Shown in pieces: positions 8,735 to 16,146 of a stretch of 64,000 bases of DNA; position 1 is the stretch's first letter, and each line of letters starts with the position of its first letter. Both the position numbers and the translations under genes were made by a program. The DNA comes from Fimbriimonadaceae bacterium (GTDB lineage: Bacteria; Armatimonadota; Fimbriimonadia; Fimbriimonadales; Fimbriimonadaceae): contig JAIBBE010000065.1 in assembly GCA_019694835.1 (NCBI GenBank), forward strand, positions 1 to 64,000, given 5' to 3'. A model generated the notes under the pieces. The model was not told the DNA's origin. It saw nothing but the letters and a program-made list of their open reading frames with translations, and made no database searches.

Positions 8735-9730
8735 ATGCCTCAAATTCAAACTCTCGATCTCGGAACCGAATACGGAAAGTTCGTGCTCGAGCCGCTGGAG
8801 CGCGGCTACGGTCAAACCATCGGCAACGCGTTGCGGCGCGTCCTGCTGAGCTCGATTCAAGGTGCTGCCGTGATGGCCGTCAAGATCGGCAAGGTCATGC
8901 ACGAATATGCGGCGATCCCCGGGGCTAAAGAAGACGTCACCGAGTTCCTGCTGAATCTCAAGGATGTTGCGATCCGAATCGACTTCGAGCAGACTCCGCC
9001 CGAAGAAATCGTGCTCCGTATCGATGTGAAGGGCTCGGGCCGAGTTACCGGTGCCGATATTGTCTGCCCGGAAAATGTCGAGATCGTCAACCCCGAAGTC
9101 TATATCTGCACGCTCAGTGACGCCAACGCGCACTTGACCGTTGAGATGTTCGTCGGATGGGGCTCGGGCTATGTCCTCCCCGACAAGCACGAGAAGTACA
9201 AGGGCATCATCGGCGTCATCACCACCGGTTCGCAGTTCACTCCCGTCCGCAAGGTCTCCTACACCGTCGAACAGACCCGTGTGGGCATGCGCACCGACTA
9301 TGAGCGACTCGTGCTCGAAGTGACGACCAACGGTGCCGTCCGACCTAACGACGCGATCACGCAGTCGGCCCAGATTCTCGACAAGTACTTCCGCATGTTC
9401 TTCGAATTGGGACGTGGCGGATTCGACATGATCGAAGAAGACGAGGAAGAAGTGAGCGCCGAACTCGCGAATGTCCCCGAGATCAAGATCGAAGAACTCG
9501 ATTTCTCACAGCGAACCTTCAACTGCCTTCGCCGAGCCGGCTTGCTCAACCTGCGAGCCCTCGCGATGGCGACCGAGAGCGACCTCACCGGTATCCGCGG
9601 ATTCGGCAAGAAGTCACTCAATGAAGTTCGCGACAAGCTCGCCGAGCACGGGCTCCAGATGAAGCCACCGAAGGGCGGCTACCGCATCCTCGACTTGGAT
9701 GACGAAGATGACGAGGAGGATTTCGACTAA
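8735..9730 (+). CDS. rpoA: DNA-directed RNA polymerase subunit alpha
   Basis: 331 residues. The N-terminal dimerisation domain is recognisable ('EPLERGYGQTIGNALRRVLLSSIQGAAV', 'EFLLNLKDVAIRID', 'LTVEMFVGWGSGYVLPDKH', 'VRKVSYTVEQTRVG', 'LVLEVTTNGAVRPNDAI'). A short acidic linker (EEDEEEVS) leads to the alpha-CTD with 'RTFNCLRRAGLLNLRALA' and 'GIRGFGKKSLNEVRDKLAEHGL', the UP-element DNA-binding helix-hairpin-helix. The last residues are strongly acidic (DLDDEDDEEDFD). Full length and complete. Confidence 0.98.
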   Translation: MPQIQTLDLGTEYGKFVLEPLERGYGQTIGNALRRVLLSSIQGAAVMAVKIGKVMHEYAAIPGAKEDVTEFLLNLKDVAIRIDFEQTPPEEIVLRIDVKGSGRVTGADIVCPENVEIVNPEVYICTLSDANAHLTVEMFVGWGSGYVLPDKHEKYKGIIGVITTGSQFTPVRKVSYTVEQTRVGMRTDYERLVLEVTTNGAVRPNDAITQSAQILDKYFRMFFELGRGGFDMIEEDEEEVSAELANVPEIKIEELDFSQRTFNCLRRAGLLNLRALAMATESDLTGIRGFGKKSLNEVRDKLAEHGLQMKPPKGGYRILDLDDEDDEEDFD

Positions 9731-9763
9731 GGTTCTTGCTCGAACCAGGACGGACATACGGCC

Positions 9764-10213
9764 ATGCGACATAAAGTAGACCGAAGAAAATTAGGATTGC
9801 CGAGCGACCAGCGCCGCGCTCTGCTGACCAACCTTGCGCGCCAGTTCATCCGACACGGCTACGTGCGGACGACCGTCGGCCGTGCCAAGGAACTTCAGCG
9901 GATCGTCGAAAAGCTCATTACCACGGGCAAGGAAGACACGCTAAGTGCCCGCCGCGAAGCGAGAAAGATCCTCGTCGGCCATAGCAGCAGCACGCCGAAG
10001 CCGAAGAAGATGCTCCTGGGCAAATCAGACATCGAGAAGCTGCAGATCATGCAGGAGAGGAGCCTCATCAATGGTGAGGATCTCGTTCATCACCTGTTCG
10101 ACCGCGTGGCACCTCGGTTCAAGGACCGCAATGGCGGCTACACCCGCTTGACCAAGACCGGGCTGCGCCGAGGCGATGCCGCCCCGACCGCCGTGCTGGA
10201 GCTTGTCGACTAA
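9764..10213 (+). CDS. rplQ: 50S ribosomal protein L17
   Basis: 149 residues, starting MRHKVDRRKLGLPSDQRRAL, with 'LTNLARQFIRHGYVRTTVGRAKE' and the C-terminal 'RNGGYTRLTKTGLRRGDAAP'. L17 is usually 116-130 residues. The extra length sits in the middle (about residues 75-103), between the two conserved halves. It follows rpoA as in the standard alpha operon and overlaps the start of truA. Confidence 0.97.
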   Translation: MRHKVDRRKLGLPSDQRRALLTNLARQFIRHGYVRTTVGRAKELQRIVEKLITTGKEDTLSARREARKILVGHSSSTPKPKKMLLGKSDIEKLQIMQERSLINGEDLVHHLFDRVAPRFKDRNGGYTRLTKTGLRRGDAAPTAVLELVD

Positions 10214-10976
10214 ACGAATTCGTCTCGTCGTCGCGTACGACGGGACCGACTACCGCGGCTGGGCCGCACAACCTGGACTGAGAACAGTCCAAAGCACATT
10301 GACAGAGGCAGTTCGCCAGGTCTCGGGCGAGGATAACGAGATCACGGGAGCTAGTCGCACCGACAGCGGCGCCCATGCGAGAGGACAGGTTTGTCACTTC
10401 GATACGGCCAACCCAATGCCCGCCGAACGCTGGGCTGCGGTGCTGAACAAGCGACTCGCCGGAGATATCGCCGTACTGGGATCCAAACAGGTGGCCGATG
10501 ACTTCAGCAGCCGGTTCTGGGCCAGGGACCGATTTTATCGGTACCGAATCCAGACCTCACCACGCGATCCGCACCGGTCACGATTCGTCCACGGCTACGG
10601 ACGAGAACTGGATATGGCGAGGATGCAGGAGGCGGCGGAAAGTTTGGTCGGGAAGCACGACTTTCGGAAGTTCGGCGAAGAACTGGAAGGGATCGAGAAT
10701 ACGGTCCGAGTTCTCTTCTCTGTCGACGTTCGAGAGCGACGCGACGAGATCTGGATCGACGTCGTTGGGACCGCCTTCATCCGAGGGATGATGAGACGAA
10801 TTTCGGGAGCCCTGCTGGAAGTGGGACGAGGGATGCGAAAACCGGGCGACATCGCGAGGCTCCTGCAAGGTGATCCGGAAGTGGCGCTTTCCGAAGTGCT
10901 CCCGGCACGAGGGCTGACGCTGATGCGCATCCGATACGGACGACGCGCCTGGCCCGGAGAAAACGAGTTTGAATAA
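10176..10976 (+). CDS. truA: tRNA pseudouridine(38-40) synthase
   Basis: About 257-266 residues. TruA motifs: 'RLVVAYDGTDYRGWAAQPG', the catalytic-Asp motif 'GASRTDSGAHARGQVCHFD', 'RYRIQTSPRDPH', 'GKHDFRKFGE' and 'FIRGMMRRISGALLEVGRG'. It converts U38-U40 in tRNA anticodon arms to pseudouridine. The ATG at 10176 overlaps rplQ by 38 bases. A TTG at 10203 (reading STKRIRLVVAYDG) matches the family start better and would overlap by only 11 bases. Either way it is translationally coupled to rplQ. Order rplQ-truA-rplM-rpsI is common in bacteria. Confidence 0.95.
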   Translation: MPPRPPCWSLSTKRIRLVVAYDGTDYRGWAAQPGLRTVQSTLTEAVRQVSGEDNEITGASRTDSGAHARGQVCHFDTANPMPAERWAAVLNKRLAGDIAVLGSKQVADDFSSRFWARDRFYRYRIQTSPRDPHRSRFVHGYGRELDMARMQEAAESLVGKHDFRKFGEELEGIENTVRVLFSVDVRERRDEIWIDVVGTAFIRGMMRRISGALLEVGRGMRKPGDIARLLQGDPEVALSEVLPARGLTLMRIRYGRRAWPGENEFE

Positions 10977-11026
10977 GCGATGACGGACATCCTACGGGGT
11001 GGACGCGACAACCATAGAAAGCAATC

Positions 11027-11467
11027 ATGAATAGAACCTATACGGCAAAACCAAGTACGATCGAGCACAAGTGGTATGTGGTCGATGCTGCGGGCGTGCC
11101 GGTCGGACGCTTGGCGGCCCAGGTCGCCCAGGTGCTCCGCGGCAAGCACAAGCCCACCTTCACGTACAACATGGACTGCGGCGACTTCGTCGTCGTGATC
11201 AATGCGGACAAGGTGGTCCTGACCGGCAGCAAGGGCAACGAGCTGATTTACTGGCACACGATGTGGCCAGGCGGTCTTCGCAACATCTCGCGAGAAAAGA
11301 TGCTTGCCGAAAAGCCGGAGAAGCTCGTCGAGAAGGTCATCTGGGGCATGATTCCCAAGACCAAACTCGGCAAGGCGACCTTCAAGAAACTGAAGGTTTA
11401 CGCTGGCCCCGACCATCCCCACCAGGCTCAAAACCCCGAGCCGCTCAATATCGGGAAGAAGAAGTAG
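11027..11467 (+). CDS. rplM: 50S ribosomal protein L13
   Basis: 146 residues with the L13 landmarks 'HKWYVVDAAGVPVGRLAAQVAQVLRGKHKP', 'DFVVVINADKVVLTGSK', 'YWHTMWPGGLRNIS' and 'VIWGMIPKTKLGKATFKKLKVYAGPDHPH'. Early-assembly 23S rRNA-binding protein. Its stop lies two bases before the rpsI start, the standard rplM-rpsI pair. Confidence 0.98.
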   Translation: MNRTYTAKPSTIEHKWYVVDAAGVPVGRLAAQVAQVLRGKHKPTFTYNMDCGDFVVVINADKVVLTGSKGNELIYWHTMWPGGLRNISREKMLAEKPEKLVEKVIWGMIPKTKLGKATFKKLKVYAGPDHPHQAQNPEPLNIGKKK

Positions 11468-11469
11468 AT

Positions 11470-11862
11470 ATGGCGAAGAAGGAAAATTACGGAACAGGTC
11501 GACGCAAATGCGCGATTGCACGCGTTTGGGTCAAGCCCGGTGAGGGCAAGTTCACGATCAACGGACGCGAGCACGCCGAGTACCTCGGTCGCCCCGTACT
11601 TGAGATTCTCGTTAAGAGCCCTCTCAAGCATTTGGCTCTCGACGACAAGTACGACGTGATCGCGACCACCAAGGGCGGCGGTATCACCGGTCAAGCCGGT
11701 GCCGTTCGTCTCGGAATCGCCCGGGCCTTGCTTGAAGTCGACGAAGAGTTTCGAAAACCCCTACGGGCTGGCGGCTATCTGACCCGCGACCCGCGCGTCA
11801 AGGAAAGCAAGAAGTACGGACGCAAGAAAGCCCGACGCGGCTTCCAGTTCGTCAAGCGCTAA
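11470..11862 (+). CDS. rpsI: 30S ribosomal protein S9
   Basis: 130 residues from ATG 11470: 'YGTGRRKCAIARVWVKPGEG', 'ATTKGGGITGQAGAVRLGIARALL', and the invariant C-terminus 'DPRVKESKKYGRKKARRGFQFVKR', whose last Arg reaches the P-site tRNA. The reading frame continues upstream to 11071 inside rplM in another frame; that part is spurious. Last gene of the block, followed by a terminator. Confidence 0.97.
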   Translation: MAKKENYGTGRRKCAIARVWVKPGEGKFTINGREHAEYLGRPVLEILVKSPLKHLALDDKYDVIATTKGGGITGQAGAVRLGIARALLEVDEEFRKPLRAGGYLTRDPRVKESKKYGRKKARRGFQFVKR

Positions 11863-11882
11863 GATTCAGCTTCGGTTTTGCC

Positions 11883-11917
11883 TCGCCCCGAGCCTATGGC
11901 CCGGGGCGATTTTCTTT
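11883..11917 (+). terminator. Rho-independent terminator after rpsI
   Basis: Stem TCGCCCCG (11883-11890) / CGGGGCGA (11902-11909), loop with a nested GGCC pairing, then TTTTCTTT. It closes the infA-rpsI transcription block. Confidence 0.85.
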
Positions 11918-11935
11918 ATGACTGCTCAAGGAAGT

Positions 11936-12121
11936 GGGTGGCCGGGGTGATGAAATTGTGCACCCCGGCGTTGCCAATCATAGACCACCTTGTGGTTCGC
12001 CGAGCCCGACCAAGCCAGGGTGAAGTAACTTTGCACGCCGGCGTTGCCAATCATAGACCACATAGTGGTTCTCCGAGCCCGACCGAGCCGGGGTGCACGA
12101 TTTCATCACTCCGGCCACCCC
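11936..12121. repeat. ~186-bp palindromic intergenic element (family member 1)
   Basis: The two ends form an inverted repeat of about 33 bases with very few mismatches: the left arm begins GGTGGCCGGGGTGATGAAAT, and the right arm is its reverse complement ending ATCACTCCGGCCACCCC. Inside are two direct copies of a ~60-base unit containing GCGTTGCCAATCATAGACCA. A shorter relative with the same GGTGGCCGGGGTGATGAA end lies at 63410-63511. There is no coding potential. The element fills the rpsI-sulP gap. Confidence 0.8.
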
Positions 12122-12137
12122 GTTTAGCCTTTTGACG

Positions 12138-13814
12138 CTACTTGAGGGTTAGGATTTCGCGGGCGCGCTTCAAAGCCTCGCTGACATTACGACACAGGTT
12201 CTCCGCGCCAACATGGTCGTCGAACTTAGCTTTGAGCAAGAGCTCCGCCGGCTGCTCACGCATCCCGCAGAAGATCACCGACCGCCCGTTTTTCTTGAGG
12301 CTGCTTGCCAAGTCTTCGAGCGCCTGAATTCCGGTCGCGTCGATTGCGGTCATGTTGCGGAGACGCAGAATCACGACCTGGGGCAGCGAATCGATGTTGT
12401 CAGTAATCTCATCGATCTTGTCCGTAGACCCGAAGAGGAACGGGCCGTGGATGCGGTAGATGGCCACATCATCGGGAATCTCCTGCAATTGGAGGACATG
12501 CTCGCGTCCTTCGACGAGGTAGTCGCCTGTGACTTTCGCGACGGTCGTCGTCGCGGTCACCTTGCGAATGTAGGTCAGTGCAGCGAGGATCATTCCCGCT
12601 TCAACGGCGACCGTGAGATCGGCAAAGACCGTGAGGGCGAAGGTGAGCAGCCACACGCCGATGTCGGCTTTCGAAAGCTTCAGAATCTGCGGGATCTCCT
12701 TCCACTCGCCCATGTTATAGGCGACCATGAAGAGGATCGCGCTGAGGACACACAGCGGGATGAACTTGGCGAGGGGTGCCGCGAACAGGAGGACGCCCAG
12801 CAAGGTCAGCGCGTGGATCATGCCCGCGACCGGTGTCTTGGCGCCACTGCGAATGCTCGTCGCGGTTCGGGCGATCGCGCCGGTAGCGGGGATTCCGCCG
12901 AACAGCGGCGACGCCACGTTGGCTACGCCTTGCGCGACCAGTTCGACGTTGGGGTTGTGCTTGTCCCCCGTCATGCGGTCGGCGACGACGGCTGAGAGCA
13001 AGGACTCGATGGCCCCGAGCATCGTCACCGTCAGGGCGGGCGAGATCAAGCTGCTCACGATGGCGGGATCGAATTTCGGAATCTCGAACTTCGGCAGTCC
13101 GGCAGGAATACCTCCAAACCGGCTCTCGATGGTCTCCACAGGCAGCTTCAGAATCAGCGCCGCCGCAGTGCCGACGAGCAAGACGACAATTGCGCCCGGC
13201 ACTTTCTTAACGAAACGCGCCATCACGATCAGCACCGCTAGGGTCACCGTTGCGAGCATGGTTGTCTGCACGGAGAACGTTGAGAGAGCCTGACCGAGGG
13301 CGACCATACGCGGCCAGAACTCGCCGGGGACCTTGGGGAGTTCCAAGCCCAGAAAGTCCTTGATTTGAGTGCTTGCGATGAGAACGGCAATGCCGTTGGT
13401 GAAACCAATGACGACGGGTCGCGGAATGAACTTCACGGCGCTTCCCAGCCGCGTGATGCCGAGGAAGAGCAACATCACCCCGGCCATCAGCGTGACCATG
13501 AATAGCCCATCAACCCCGAACTTAGCCACGATCCCGGCGACGACGACCACGAACGCCCCCGTCGGCCCGCTGATCTGACACTTCGAACCGCCGAGAGCAC
13601 TGGCGATGAAACCAGCGACAATCGCGCAGTAAATGCCGTTCTGCGGAGGCACGCCCGAGGATATGGCAAACGCCATCGCAAGGGGCAGGGCTACAAGACC
13701 GACCGTAATGCCAGCGACGAGGTCCTTCGCGAAGGTAGCCCACGTGTAGGTACGTAGGCATTGGATGGACTTCGGCGTCCACTCCTCAAGGCCGGTCACG
13801 AGCTGCTTGATCAC
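12138..13814 (-). CDS. SulP/SLC26 family anion transporter with STAS domain
   Basis: 558 residues, GTG start at 13814. The N-terminal ~400 residues form about 12 hydrophobic segments with SulP hallmarks ('DLVAGITVGLVALPLAMAFAI', 'GVPPQNGIYCAIVAGF', 'ISGPTGAFVVVVAGI', 'GAIESLLSAVVADRMTGDKHNPN', 'GGIPATGAIARTATSIRSGA'). The C-terminal ~120 residues are a STAS domain ('IYRIHGPFLFGSTDKID', 'VVILRLRNMTAIDATGIQALEDL'). Members move sulfate, bicarbonate or dicarboxylates across the inner membrane; the substrate is not evident. It stands alone. Its likely -10 lies nine bases before the start codon. Confidence 0.92.
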   Translation of the reverse strand: MIKQLVTGLEEWTPKSIQCLRTYTWATFAKDLVAGITVGLVALPLAMAFAISSGVPPQNGIYCAIVAGFIASALGGSKCQISGPTGAFVVVVAGIVAKFGVDGLFMVTLMAGVMLLFLGITRLGSAVKFIPRPVVIGFTNGIAVLIASTQIKDFLGLELPKVPGEFWPRMVALGQALSTFSVQTTMLATVTLAVLIVMARFVKKVPGAIVVLLVGTAAALILKLPVETIESRFGGIPAGLPKFEIPKFDPAIVSSLISPALTVTMLGAIESLLSAVVADRMTGDKHNPNVELVAQGVANVASPLFGGIPATGAIARTATSIRSGAKTPVAGMIHALTLLGVLLFAAPLAKFIPLCVLSAILFMVAYNMGEWKEIPQILKLSKADIGVWLLTFALTVFADLTVAVEAGMILAALTYIRKVTATTTVAKVTGDYLVEGREHVLQLQEIPDDVAIYRIHGPFLFGSTDKIDEITDNIDSLPQVVILRLRNMTAIDATGIQALEDLASSLKKNGRSVIFCGMREQPAELLLKAKFDDHVGAENLCRNVSEALKRAREILTLK

Positions 13815-13823
13815 ATCGCTCTT

Positions 13824-13829
13824 AGTTTA
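13824..13829 (-). promoter_or_regulatory. -10 box TAAACT immediately upstream of sulP-like gene (predicted leaderless)
   Basis: On the minus strand TAAACT is separated by nine bases from the GTG start, so transcription would begin at or within a few bases of the start codon. No Shine-Dalgarno is present. It belongs to a group of similar sites in the window. Confidence 0.4.
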
Positions 13830-13993
13830 ACCTTGGCGGGACCGGTGCCACGGGTGGATGCACCCAGAACATTGCGGGTATGCCAACCGCTACTGAGTCA
13901 AACTGCGCCTCATTTGGGAACGGACCAGCGACGCAGATTGTCTAAAGACCTAGCCTCCCCCCGGGTTTCCGGGTGTGGCGGGTAAAGGAACCG

Positions 13994-14152
13994 GCCCGCA
14001 GAGCGCCATGCGGGCTCTTCTGCTTATGGCTCCCTCTCCCACCCCATTGGTGGAAGGGGCTCTCGTATGGGCAGGTTCTGGGGTGACCTCTCCTCCGCCG
14101 CAACAGCGCGCGAGAGTGGGAACTCAAGAGGGCGCAGGTGAGGTGAGCAGGA
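13994..14152. repeat. intergenic hairpin and degenerate copies of the dispersed repeat family
   Basis: The 13830-14154 gap has no gene. It contains a GCCCGCA/TGCGGGC hairpin (13994-14015) followed by TCTTCTGCTT, a weak plus-strand terminator-like structure. It also holds a degenerate copy of the CTCCC-rich dispersed repeat (14030-14075 and 14096-14152, the latter CCTCTCCTCCGCC ... GGGCGCAGGTGAGGTGAGC). Confidence 0.5.
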
Positions 14153-14154
14153 AG

Positions 14155-16098
14155 CTACGCGGCTTCGTCGATCTCGGCCATCAGGCTTAGAATTTCGGGG
14201 TCGAAGCGGCCCGGATCGTCGAAGAATGCAGTCGGGGTCTCAGCGACGGCCAGCAAGACGACGAGCACCCTTGCCAGCAGCGGAATGAGGGGGCCTTGAG
14301 TGCCGTTCGGACCTTGCCCATCGAAGCGCTCATACAGCGCACTCAGGCTTGGCATGAGCGTTCGAAACTCGCTGCACGACTCCATTGTTTCAAGGCGCTT
14401 TCGGCTCTTGCTTTCCAGCGAAGAGCGATAGGCGGGGGCCACCAGGACCAGCGCGGCGAGAATCTGCTCTTGCGACTTGGATAGCCCCAACTCGCGTGAA
14501 AGATGCTCGATGTAGGGGTCGATCACTTCGGCAAGTTCTTCGGCCTTCTTCTGCTCTTTGGCGGTGAGGAGATCCCAAAGCTGCTCGATATCGACGGTCG
14601 GCTGGTTGCGCTCTTCCTGGAACGAACCTTCGTAAAAGACGACCCGATTGCGTCCCGCGCGCTTGGCCCGGAACAGCGCGACATCGGCGGCCTTCAGAAG
14701 TCCACTCGGCTCTTTGGCGGTGTGGGGGAAGACCGAGCACCCCAGGCTCGCCGAGATATGTCGGGTGCGGCCGCTGCGGGTGACGTAGGCAAGCTCCATG
14801 ATCCGGCGGCGGATACGCTCAGCGAGAGCGAGCGTCCCTTCCCTGCCGACACCGGGCATGACGACCGTAAACTCCTCGCCGCCGTACCGGGCGGGCATAT
14901 CGTAGGGCCGCACGGAGTCACGAAGGACTTCGACCACCATGCGAAGCACTTCGTCCCCGGCGTCGTGCCCCTCCTCCTCGTTGAAGCTCCGGAAGTGGTC
15001 GACGTCGAGCATGATCAGACCCAGTTCTTGGTCCAGCCGCGCCGCCTCGGCTACCCTGCGGTGGAGAAAGTCCTGCATGGAGCGGTGGTTGGCGATGCCG
15101 GTGAGCGGGTCGAACGACGCCAGTCGCTCGACGTTTTCGAACATGATCGCGCTATTGAGGGCGAGGCTCAAGTGCTCGGCGACCGTGTCCATGAGGTCCC
15201 GGTTTTCGAAGAACGTGGGATCGCCGTCCCGTCCGATGAGTTCCAGCACGCCAATCGTCCGATCTCCGATGGTGAGGGGAAGCACCACGATCGCGCCGGG
15301 CTTGAGATAGCAGAATTTGGCCTCCAACTCGGAGGTCATCATGTTCTCGTGAACACTGCGGACGGTGAACGGCTCGCGCCGCGCGGCAACGAGTTCGGCG
15401 ATGCACGTTACGCCGCGATCAGGGTCCAGACGCTGTACCAACGCCGCACCGTGGCGATTCGCGCCGACCGAGGCCGCGAGTTCGAAGGGCTGATCGTCGG
15501 CCTCTCGGACCCACAACAGAACCGCCGCAAGCTCGGCGGCTGAGGCGATTTCGTGAACGGCGGCCACACAGAGCGGCTGCAAGGTCTGATTCATCGTCAG
15601 TGCTTTGCCGATCTTTTTGAGCACATCGGCCGAGCGTGCGGTTCGACTCGCGCTCTTGCGCGCGAATTGCTCGTCTTGGGCGTCGGTAATGAGCACGAAG
15701 ACGTCGAACGAGTCACCCAGGTTGATGCCCGAAGCGTAGTACCGGTGGCCATCGAGATAGAGCGCCCCCGGCGTCTCGCGATAGGCACCTTCAACCAGCG
15801 ATGCAATTTCGGTGTCCAGGCAGCTCCGCTTCCCATCGAAAAACTCGATGTGCTTGGCGAGGCCCCAAACTCGCTTGGCAAAGCCGAGGTGATCGAGGAT
15901 CGCTAGACCGACCGAATCCGGATCGAGCGTGGAGAGCATCGCCGGTTGAGGCAGGTCCAGACAGATCGACTGCCCGTCTGGCAACGGGAGCATGACGGGA
16001 AAACCGACGAGGTCGTCGTCGGCTCGGTCTTGGACCGTCCGGATACCAAGCTCAGCCAGCACCGCGCGGAGTCTTTCGAGAGAGGGTAGGTCGCTCAA
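14155..16098 (-). CDS. GAF-GGDEF diguanylate cyclase
   Basis: 647 residues, starting at a TTG (16098). About residues 170-330 form a GAF-like sensor ('ALTMNQTLQPLCVAAVHEI', 'AIVVLPLTIGDRTIGVLELIGRD'). The GGDEF domain follows with 'FDPLTGIANHRSMQDFLHRR', 'GLIMLDVDHFRSFNEEEGHDAGDEVL' and the intact active-site motif YGGEEF. It should therefore make c-di-GMP. No RxxD I-site is obvious before GGEEF ('SVRPYDMPARYGGEEF' lacks it). About 170 extra C-terminal residues are helical and unassigned. The reading frame runs on upstream to 17190, antisense to the peptidase gene; that extension is rejected. Confidence 0.9.
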   Translation of the reverse strand: MSDLPSLERLRAVLAELGIRTVQDRADDDLVGFPVMLPLPDGQSICLDLPQPAMLSTLDPDSVGLAILDHLGFAKRVWGLAKHIEFFDGKRSCLDTEIASLVEGAYRETPGALYLDGHRYYASGINLGDSFDVFVLITDAQDEQFARKSASRTARSADVLKKIGKALTMNQTLQPLCVAAVHEIASAAELAAVLLWVREADDQPFELAASVGANRHGAALVQRLDPDRGVTCIAELVAARREPFTVRSVHENMMTSELEAKFCYLKPGAIVVLPLTIGDRTIGVLELIGRDGDPTFFENRDLMDTVAEHLSLALNSAIMFENVERLASFDPLTGIANHRSMQDFLHRRVAEAARLDQELGLIMLDVDHFRSFNEEEGHDAGDEVLRMVVEVLRDSVRPYDMPARYGGEEFTVVMPGVGREGTLALAERIRRRIMELAYVTRSGRTRHISASLGCSVFPHTAKEPSGLLKAADVALFRAKRAGRNRVVFYEGSFQEERNQPTVDIEQLWDLLTAKEQKKAEELAEVIDPYIEHLSRELGLSKSQEQILAALVLVAPAYRSSLESKSRKRLETMESCSEFRTLMPSLSALYERFDGQGPNGTQGPLIPLLARVLVVLLAVAETPTAFFDDPGRFDPEILSLMAEIDEAA

Positions 16099-16101
16099 GG
16101 C

Positions 16102-16107
16102 TATACT
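16102..16107 (+). promoter_or_regulatory. -10 box TATACT for the clostripain-type lipoprotein gene
   Basis: TATACT 39 bases before the ATG at 16147, in the short region between the divergent GGDEF and peptidase genes. The leader would be about 30 nt, without a clear Shine-Dalgarno. Confidence 0.35.
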
Positions 16108-16146
16108 GATTCTCGGCAGATTCCGGCCCGTCCCTGAGTACAAATT

